Under the pieces are notes generated by a model that saw only the letters and a list, made by a program, of their open reading frames with translations, searched no databases and was not told the origin of the DNA. From Hygrocybe punicea (taxonomy: Eukaryota > Basidiomycota > Agaricomycetes > Agaricales > Hygrophoraceae), in NCBI GenBank assembly GCA_963556145.1, contig OY744469.1:3258767-3322766 (forward strand): a stretch of 64,000 bases of DNA. The letters run 5' to 3'. A program made the translations under genes and the position numbers. The number at the start of each line of letters is the position of its first letter. Position 1 is the first letter of the stretch. Below are positions 55,515-64,000 of this stretch, one piece after another.

Positions 55515-58500
55515 CGTGCATTTGCCTAATTCTAGTTCTCTAAATTCTTGTCCCAGATATCCAGAACAACCTCTAGTGATCACTTTAGTGTCAAAGCCTT
55601 GAATTATTACAGTTCCAGCAGCAGAGGCACTTCTAGACAATGAAGAATAATATGACATGTGATTGAAGCAACTGTTCAAATGCACAACATTGAATGGACG
55701 TGTTTTTCCTTGAGCGGCATGAGCAGTCATTGCAAAGTTAGGTAGCACCCAGACTTGTTGTCTCTCAATGGATTCCTTCAGGTCACTGGGAAATACACAC
55801 TGAATTGTCTTGGTGTTTTTTACAATGGGCACTACATTGTCAGGCAGTCCTGGAATCTGCACAGCTTTGGAGGTTTGTCCAGTTCAACAAATAAAGTGTC
55901 AAGTACTCTTTTGCCATGACTTGCTTTCATTGACTGCCAGCCAACAACAAATCCTTCTTGTCCTTTTGTGATGCAGAGTTCAGTGGCATCATTGTTGCGA
56001 AGCATCACAGGCATACCAAGACACAAAGAGAGTTTTCCTGCAAAGTTATCAGTTGCAGCATGACGCACTTTCCATATCTCTCTTTGTGTATCAAAGTCTA
56101 TGTCACTGGATTGATGTACAGCTTTAGATTTGGACTTGTTTCTCACAGAAACCTTGTCTTTTCCCCACTTGTCAATGGAATAGAAGTTAGTCAAGTTCTG
56201 ATTGGTGTCAACAGCAAATCTGTCACATCCAAGAAGATTGATTTGATCTTTTTGTGAGTGAATGCCACATATGATAGGAACATTTCTAAAATTCTTGGAG
56301 GCAACATTGGGCTGGTCTGGACGTTTGCCTGCAATTCTGGTTCTCAAAAATTGAATATTGTGTGTGGTACATTTGTCATAGCGCATGTTGACAAGGGCAG
56401 TTCTGAACAATGCATCCTCAGCTGTCTGTGTCCTCCGTCTCATGTTTTCTCTGAGAATTACAACTGTGGTCACTTGATGCCAGAGTGCTTTTCTAATTGC
56501 AGTTTCCTGATAGTGTGTTGTTAATGCTGATGTGATCTGAGTGCCAACTGTGCCACTGTACAATGGTGCACCTCCAACTGGTGGTAACTGTGCAAAGTCT
56601 CCAGCAAATGTTGATTCCACCAAATGGGATGTCATGTATGTTCAAAGCTTTAGCTAGTCTTGCACTGATTTTGCAGAAATCATGACAAGACAGCATTGAG
56701 ACTTCATCAATGAAAATGTAGTCAACTCCTTCTAATCTACCTTTGAGCTGAGCAATGCCCATTGCTTCATTTCTATTTGACATATTTGGATTGATGCCCA
56801 GGAAGTAGTGATAAGTAGAACCATTTTGCAGAGCTGCAGATGTACCAGTAGGACCAAGAATAACAAATCTGTGAGACTCATGTGCATTGTCCAAGAAATC
56901 AACAAATGCTTTGATGACTTGTGATTTTCCAGTGCCAGCCATTCCAGCAATATTCATTTTTAACTGCTCACTGCTGGGAGATGAAGCATGATTTGCAATA
57001 ATCCTAAAGGCTCTTTTCTGCTCAGTGTTCAAGCTGAATTTTCTAACTGTAGCATCAATTAGCTGTTGTCTCTGTGCATTTTCAGCTCTGAAAGTTTGCA
57101 TCAAGTATGATTGGTCCACAATCATCACATCATTGTCATTTGGATCAGTATATGTTTTGTGTGAAGTAGACTTTGAGTTGGCAGGAATGTGTTGATTGCA
57201 CTCATCTAGTATTTCTTGTCTCTGTTCTTGAACAACTTGTTTCCATTGAGTACCAGGTTGATTCATTTCAACTTCAAGTGGAGCAGAATTGACTGTAATA
57301 GAACCATCTGGACATGGATCAAGCCAACCAATATTTCTGACAATGTTTTCAGTGGCATCCATTTGAGCTTTGATCAGTCTACCATGTTGACCAAGTTCAG
57401 AATATTTGTTAGTGCCATAATCTGCATTGTTTTTGTTCTGCTCATAATTATCATCTCCAAAGTCGCCACCATTTTGAATGTTGTCATCATCCAAGTGTGA
57501 AATCATGTCTGAAGTCATAAATTGAGGACAGGTACCATCTAACACTGCTCCTTGTCTAAGCTGAGCAGAATAGTCATCTCTGGCATTAAGGCATTCATAT
57601 CTCAGGTTAAAGTTGTCCATGATTTCTAATTGTCTATCAGTGAATTCATGATCAGTAAATGCTTCATCCCATGATTCCAGTTCACTTTTCAGGTCATGGC
57701 CAGATCTCCATGGTTTGAACAGAGTGAGCATTGTGGTGCAATAATACTCTCTGTCTCCTCTATCACATCTGGGCAATGAACCACCAACAAAGTTTGGCAC
57801 AACATGCTTCTTCTTTTCACTGAATTCTATGCAGTGTGATTTATATAATAGGTAATCTTCTAGAAAAAGCTTGGTATGTTCTTGGACAGACTCAGTGCTA
57901 TCAGACTCATTATCATTGTCCTCTGAATCACATTCTATGAAAGTGTCATTATCTTTGATGTTCAGATCATCAAATTCTATGCTCAAGTCATTACTGGGAG
58001 GTACATTAGATTTTGAAGATTTTTTGTGAGTTACAGTTTGTAGCTCAGATTCTAAGACATCTAACTCATCATCACTGTTTATTTCATCATGAGGTTTTTG
58101 AAGGTTCCTCTTGACTCTTTCTGCACCCTGCACCCATTCATATAAATTCATGTCTTCATAATGAGCTGGCCTGTAAATGTCGTCATGCACAGCAGATAGT
58201 CCTATGAATTTTCCCTTTGGATTGTGCAATACTACTTTTTCAGATTCAACTTGCATGCCATCATTTTCATCTGGATTCCAAGCTTTCTGGATTTCTCTCA
58301 CATAGTTTCTCCAATAAACAGGAATGAATTTGTGACTGGTATAATGGTCAGGGTTGCCAAGCAGATACATTGAAGCCATTGGTCCCCCAATTTCAAGTTT
58401 TGTAGTCAAAGCATTTATAATCTGGGTAAGGAGTTTTCTAGCTTTGTCTTGTCTTTTCATGAATCCTCCAAGCATTTCTGAGTTTCTGTCAAACACACTT

Positions 58501-61500
58501 CTAATGGTATCGAATATGCTATAGGTTTTCAATCCAGGTTTTGTAATATGCTACAATAGCTTTGATTGCAGTACTAGAAAGAAGACTTGTAATATCAGAA
58601 TTGCAGTGAAGTAGAAATGTCACAAGTGGAGTCAATGTATTGATCCAAGCTTCACCCTTTTTCATATTCAATGCACCAGTTTTTGGGTCTACTTGTGTTG
58701 ATTCAAACAAAGGTCTGGGAAATCTAGCTTTGCATTTTCCATGTTTGTTCATGCAACTGGGTCTGTCTTTTCTCTGGACTTTCTTATTACTTGAACTATT
58801 TCTGCCACAATTATGAACATTGGAGCATAAAATCAAATGATCAACTGTGTTTGCATATCTGTCCCACCATAAATTCACTTGTTTGCAATCATTACAATTG
58901 ATGTCACTGTTCATGTCATGCCTAATTGTACACATAGGTGGGGGTGCTTCAGGCAGAGTCTGAGTTGGATCCTTAGAGTCTTCTTGTTCAGACTTCTGGT
59001 TAACTTTAGCTTTGACTTCATGCATAGTTCCAGTCAGGAATTCACCAATGCGCACACTTTCTAGATACTGAACAAAAGCTTGTTGGAAATCTGAATTTGG
59101 ATCCATTATTCTATCCCTGATTTCCTGAGGTGACAGACATCCTTTGAGCCATAGTAGCATGTGCATGTGAAGAGTGAGATGTCTTTGTTGCTCTACTGTG
59201 CCATAGTCTGCCTTGGTGTCACCATAAAAGCCAGAATGCTTTGAACCAACTCCCAAGACATGTTTGATAAAGAGTTCTACCATAAAGTGAAAGAATCTAG
59301 CACCAGCCACAGGATTTTCTGCAATAAGTCTGTACCGCTCATCATACCCTCTAAGCTCAGGTGTGAATGTTTCTTTTATATCAGCATAATATAAGGAGAG
59401 TGGGTGCATGTTATCTGCAGGTGAAAATGTAATGAACCAGGAAGGTGCCCCCACAAAAGACATCAGAGACCACACTTCATTTCTCATATATTTCTTGCTT
59501 GTGGGTGATCCTTTGACATGACTGCCTACATGATCAATATCTTTAATTAATTGGAAACAAAGTTTCTCTTCATCTGTCTCTGGAGTAACATGTTCACCAT
59601 CTTCCATTTTTATAGCAATGTTATTCAACACACCAAGATCAACATCCATCAATCTTTGTGAAATGTGTTCAAATTTTGCCTTTTCAGCTAATAAATAGCC
59701 AGCTGTTGTAGACTCTTTTATTTGCTCATGGTTGAATGCAATCAAAGGAAAGTGTGGATCTTTCTGAAACCTCTTGTCATAGTACATTAACAAGTGTCTC
59801 TTGTGTTTGATTTCAGACATCTTGCCTTGAATCAGTGAATTGCCATGGCAATTCCACCAAGTTCATAGGGAAACAACCATGGCATCATTTGAGGGAACAA
59901 CTGAGGATTATTGTAGATGGATTGTGGATCACTCTCATGTCCAATTGCCAGGATCTTTTTATTATCCATCAAATGTTTTAAGGCAATGGCTTTGATAGCT
60001 TTGATGCTTTGAAGAGTACTCTTCACCTGTCAGACCATGAACTAGAAATGGACACATGCCAGTCTCAGTTCCTTCTTCCTCTTCCATGTCATTCACAGCA
60101 GTAGCTTCTGGGTTTTTGTTAACAAATGATTGTCTGTACTCTACCACAACTGGTATGTCATTCTCAGGGTATTGCTGCAAGTTTTCATCTGAAATCTCCA
60201 AGTCAAAATAGTCACAATGATTCAGTTTCAACCAGTTCAAAGTAGTGGCAACTTTGTTTCTCCTAACAAGCAATGGTGTACACTCAAAATCAGATTTTGT
60301 AGGCTTACATGGTCCAGTATAAATGAATGCTAGTACTTCATCCAACTCATCAACAGGTGGGGGTAAAATATCATAAATCTTTGGAGTTGGATTGGCAAAA
60401 GAAATGGCATTTGCTCTCATTTTGTGCATTCCTGAAGAAACTCTAACAATGCATCTATTATGTCTCACTCTAGCAATTAACAGTTGTTCTGCATAAGACA
60501 AATTAGTCAATTCATTAGGAATGTGTCCAAGCCATAAACCATTTGCGAGAGACATAGTTGGGCATTTTCCTTTGACCAAAGACTTGTAACACTTCTTGCA
60601 AATGCCATGGAGATCTCCAATTATTATAGGGCTGTCTGAAGATTCAATTGGATCATTTACTGAGAAGCACTCTTTTTGAGTTATACCAGCTTGTTTCAAA
60701 CAACTCAAATTCAAGTCTGTGTAGCTTTGCAATTGAGAGACTGGAGTCAATCTTCCACAGACAGCACAACCAGATTCAATAAATTTGTTAGGAGAGGCAT
60801 CACTACAAAGTCCTGAAATTATAGTGTGTTGGAATTTTGCTGAAGGTGGTTCTGGAGGGAATTGAATATTATCTCTGTATGTCTGAACAGCAATCTGATT
60901 TGTTTGTGCATGCTGCTCAGGGTGGTTCATGGTATGTCTCCTAACTGCATTTAATGTCTGTTGCAGATGCTTGTCATGATGATCAACTTTGAATTGTGTA
61001 ACAGCTGCAAGGTTTTGTGTTGCATGCTTCTCAGGATGTTGCACATGAAATTTCTGGACAGCTGCCAGATTTTGTTTGCCATGTTTCTCTGGATTTTTTG
61101 TCTGAAATTTCTCTACAGCTGCTAGATGTTCTTTGGCATGTTTGTCAGGATTTTCACTCTGAAATTGCTGTACAGCTGCTAGATGTTGTTGTGCATATTT
61201 TTCAGGATGTTGTGATTTACACTTATTGACTGCTCTGGTCTTTGAGGTTTTCTTGTGAATTGCAATTGCTTCCTCATCAATATATTCAAAGATTGATACA
61301 AATTCAGGACAGTTGGAGCACACATGATTCTGTATTGCAGTTTGAATTGATGCCTGATTCATTTTTGAGTGGACAAGAATGCTATGATGAGCTGCAATTA
61401 CTTTCAAATTGGCAGTGGTCAATTTTGGAATCAACAGTTCAAATGGGTGATTTACAATCACAAGTGACTTTTCAGGTGATGATTCCAGTGAGAGTGCTTC

Positions 61501-61575
61501 ATTTTTTGGCATGTAAGAGTTGAATTTATATTTAGCTGCATCCATACTAGCATTGTCACTGGTTGAAGCAAGCAT

Positions 61576-62129
61576 TAGTTCATGAAATACACTAGGTGCA
61601 AAAAGGCCTTTGGGGGTGACACAAATAAATTACCCATACAAAACAAAACCCTAAATTTAGGCTGTGTGAAATAGATATCTAAATACATTACTGAAGATCA
61701 TATTTCTCCACACCTTTTAAGAATTAGAAATAACAATCAAAAGGTCATATGTAGATTCAAAAAAAATCCAAATGTTTTATATCTTGTGAAGAATCTGGAA
61801 TCATAAACCAAATCTCAATTTCTCAAACACTCACATTTGGGATTTGATATCATATTCAGGAAACTCCAAATCTGAATTTTGAAGCTTTCCAGATATCTAA
61901 TGCATTTGAGTGTTTCAAGTCTCTCAAAGTCAATAAAACATTTGAATTTTGAATTTGAATTCATAAAATTTGAAAGACAATCTCACATTTAGTATTTGTA
62001 GAGTCCCAAATACATTAACCAGTCCCAGTACTTGACTGGTAGTTGCCCAGTACTTGACTGGTATTTGACTAGTACTGGTCCAGTAGTTGACCAAGACAAA
62101 GTCAGTCAAAACAATGATGTGATTACTTG
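61576..62129. other. 5' flank of RepHel B2, non-coding
   Basis: AT-rich, with repeats of TTTGAATTTTGAATTTGAA and TTGACTGGTAGTT-like motifs (62030-62095). I did not find the family 5' terminus (TTAC-hairpin). Confidence 0.45.
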
Positions 62130-63850
62130 AGCCACAGGATTGCCTGTGAATTGCCTGGATTTCTGTGGAATTGCTGCAATTCTTTGTGGGATAGTGATCC
62201 TGAGCCACAGGATTGCATGTGAATGGCTGGGATTTGTGTGGGATTGCTGCAAATCTTTGTTGTAGTAAACGTGGCCTTTGTAGATGCCAATGGTGTTTTG
62301 GCAAGTCCTTTGTCTATGGGGTCAGAACCCAAACACAACTTGTTTGTATGTATATACAAGGAACACTATATACGTACTATATAATATGTATAAAAGGACT
62401 GTACTGAAGAAATGGTGAAGTATGAAAAGAAAGGAATGTGAGGAGAGGGAATAAGAAGAGAGGGGAGGGAGGAATAGAAAGGAGAGTAGGAGAATGGGGG
62501 ATATAAAGGAAAGTATGAGAATCAGGGTCCACCAGGATATCAATCTCTACATCATCCAATATTGATCCTCAACCGAGCCACTGGATTGCATGTGTATGGC
62601 CTGGATTTCTGTGGAATTGCTGTGAATGTTCTGGAGATAGTAATGCTGATCAAGTGGATTGCATGGGAATGGCCTGGATTTTTGTGAAATTGTTGCAATT
62701 CATCTTGGGATACAGATCCTGAGCCACTGGATTGCATGTGCATCGCCTGGATTTGTGTGGAATTGCTGTGATTCTTCATTGGATACTAACCATGAGCCAC
62801 AGGATTGGTGGTGAATGGCCTGGATTTGTCTGGAATTGCTGCGATTCTTCGTGTGATACTAAGCCTGAGCCACAGGATAGCATGTGCATCGCCTGGATTT
62901 CTGTGGAATTGCTGCAATTTACCATGGGATAGAGATCCTGAGGTTCAAGATTGCATGCGCATCGCCTGGATTTGTGTGGAATTGCTGCGATTTACCATGG
63001 GTTAGAGATCCTGAGTTCCAGGATTGCATGCGCATCGCCTGGATTTGTGTGGAATTGCTGCGATTTATGTTGGGGTAGAGATCCTGCGTCACAGGATTGC
63101 AAGCGCATCACCTGGATTTGTGTGGAATTGCTGCGATTTACCATGGGTAGAGATCCTGAGTTCCAGGATTGCATGCGCATCGCCTGGATTTGTGTGGAAT
63201 TGCTGCGATTTATGTTGGGGTAGAGATCCTGCGTCACAGGATTGCAAGCGCATCACCTGGATTTGTGTGGAATTGCTGCGATTTACCATGGGATAGAGAT
63301 GCTGAGCCACTGGATTTCATGCACGTCAGCTGGATTTGTGTGCAATTGCTGCGATTTACCATGCGATAGGGATCCTGAGTCACAGGATTGCATGCGCATC
63401 GCCTGGATTTGTGTGGAATTGCTGCAATTTACATTGGGATAGAGATCCTGAGTCACAGGATAGCATGTGCATTGCCTGCCTTTGTGTGGAAGTGCTGCGA
63501 TTTACCATGGGATAGAGAACCTGAGTCACTGCATTGCATGCACATTACCTGGATTTGTGTGGAAGTGCTGCGATTTAACTTGGGATAGAGATCCTGAGTC
63601 ACAGGATTGCATGTGCATCGTCTGGATTTATGTGGAATTTCTCCAATTCACTTTGGGATAGAGATCATGAGACACTGGATTGCAAGTGCATTGTCAGGAT
63701 CTGTATGGAATTGCTGCAATTCACCTTGGGATACAGATCCTGAGCCACAGGATTGCATGTCCATCGCCTGGATTCATTTGGAAATGCTGCCATTCATCTT
63801 GGCATATAGATCCTGAGCCACGGGACTGCATCCGCATGGCCTGGATTCAC
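62130..63850. repeat. 73-bp minisatellite, about 20 copies
   Basis: The unit contains GGATTGCATGCGCATCGCC, TGGATTTGTGTGGAATTGC, TGCGATTTACCATGGGATAG and AGATCCTGAGTCACA. Copies start about every 73 bp from 62570 to 63850, plus two or more degenerate copies at 62130-62260. The unit is not a multiple of three, so the many 60-96-codon open frames cycle through all frames and are not genes. Confidence 0.93.
62261..62551. repeat. Insertion in the minisatellite, possible solo LTR
   Basis: A 291-bp block unlike the repeat, starting TGTAGTAAAC and ending CTCTACA, breaks the array. It has a TATA-like TATAAAAGG near 62390 followed by a purine-rich stretch (GGAGGGAGGAATAG). The TG...CA ends and TATA box suggest a solo LTR, but I see no target duplication. 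Confidence 0.3.
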
Positions 63851-64000
63851 ACCTTGCATCAGATTTTTGACCAGCAACATCGGGAGAACCGATGGGATAA
63901 AGGTCCAATACCAGTGGATGGGCCAAGTTGGGCTGCAATACAATCCAGTCCTATTGGATTGGATGGATGAAAATGGGGTAGGATATTTATTTCCCACTGG
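63851..64000. other. Right edge, nothing identified
   Basis: Short unique sequence after the last minisatellite unit. No gene or element recognised. Confidence 0.3.

Larger units (their letters stand above)
51421..55528. mobile_element. Outer hAT element (non-autonomous, about 1.16 kb without nested insertion)
   Basis: Terminal inverted repeats TAGGCAAMTGCACGGAT at both ends; 8-bp target duplication ATTCTAGT at 51413-51420 and 55529-55536. Removing it restores RepHel B2 (RELELLDEITRLRYEG). The inside has GGATACGGATA motifs and GGTCGTGGTCGTG-type repeats (51960-52080), an assembly gap, and no transposase of its own. Near its right end it received the inner hAT. Confidence 0.9.
50241..61575 (-). 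pseudogene. RepHel copy B2, decayed and split by nested hAT elements
   Basis: Close relative of the G copy. N-terminal 22-aa repeats (HPEKHATQNLAAV, six or so), CAVCGR, DUF6570-like block, HUH region LTLHMHMLLW, helicase GMAGTGKSQ and IFIDEVSM, protease SCAYDS, CSQCDF, YHGQYHFTS. Frameshifts occur near 60010, 59828, 58530, 56620 and 55860, and a TAA near 50970 replaces Tyr beside the catalytic Cys. Near 58530 about 13 bp are deleted: AYISDYITK of the G copy becomes AYYKTW, losing part of the catalytic tyrosine motif. The C-terminus ends in RLSISAGE instead of NLVLAIYA. The coding region is split at 51413-51420/55529-55536 by hAT elements. Inactive. Confidence 0.9.

Noticed and set aside
62130..63850. 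Regular repeat spacing suggesting a CRISPR array
   Set aside because: Head-to-tail 73-bp units without unique spacers, in a eukaryotic genome.
62732..63970. Many 60-96-codon open frames on both strands reading LDLCGIAAIYHG-like repeats
   Set aside because: The 73-bp unit cycles through all three frames; repeat artefact, not a gene family.

Overview
The window is eukaryotic. Short GT-AG introns of about 50-60 bp, and protein families I associate with mushroom-forming fungi (DUF6570-type Helitron proteins, PF20515-like 2OG-Fe(II) dioxygenases, a large lineage-specific hypothetical protein), point to an Agaricomycete basidiomycete. I cannot name the species. Most of the 64 kb is transposable elements nested in one another. 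I see no tRNA, rRNA or CRISPR array. There is a 200-base assembly gap at 52195-52394.

The central result is a nested structure that can be solved from the sequence. A decayed Helitron RepHel pseudogene (copy AC) starts at about 10865, breaks at 12267, resumes at 39807 and ends near 46420. It is broken by a 1.15-kb non-autonomous Helitron (N1: 12268-12838 plus 39228-39806). N1 is itself split by one 26.4-kb insertion, element G (12839-39227). G has the same termini as N1 and sits exactly between A and T with no target duplication, as Helitrons do. Besides a nearly intact RepHel gene (31606-38985), G holds: a divergent pair of nuclear/ssDNA-binding-like genes (14954-16150 minus; 16605-18635 plus); a TET/JBP-like 2OG-Fe(II) dioxygenase (19018-20614 minus, complete in four exons); a gene whose N-terminus copies the histone H3 tail and is followed by an ADD/PHD-type finger (22388-30610); and satellite DNA. 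A young Gypsy LTR retrotransposon (23897-30490) later landed in the last exon of the H3-tail gene. The RepHel protein ends in a ubiquitin-specific-protease-like domain whose Cys box persists in all three copies. G therefore looks like a very large Helitron carrying a chromatin/DNA-methylation toolkit.

Left part (1-10.8 kb): a minus-strand gene ending in another TET/JBP-superfamily dioxygenase and running off the left edge; a kinase-like gene fused to the last codons and 3' terminus of a second RepHel element (ending 5816); a host gene cut by that element; an unrecognised spliced gene (7.2-9.3 kb); and two large near-perfect palindromes (9479-10124, 10132-10817).

Right part (46.4-64 kb): a 590-aa host gene (50002-46963 minus) cleanly split by a non-autonomous Helitron (N3); and a third RepHel copy (B2, 61575-50241 minus) with several frameshifts and lost catalytic tyrosines. 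B2 is split by a hAT element (51421-55528), which is split by an autonomous-type hAT (52571-55514). The end of the window is a 73-bp minisatellite (about 62.1-63.85 kb). Several insertions leave target duplications, or restore the host reading frame when removed in silico, so the order of events can be read directly.
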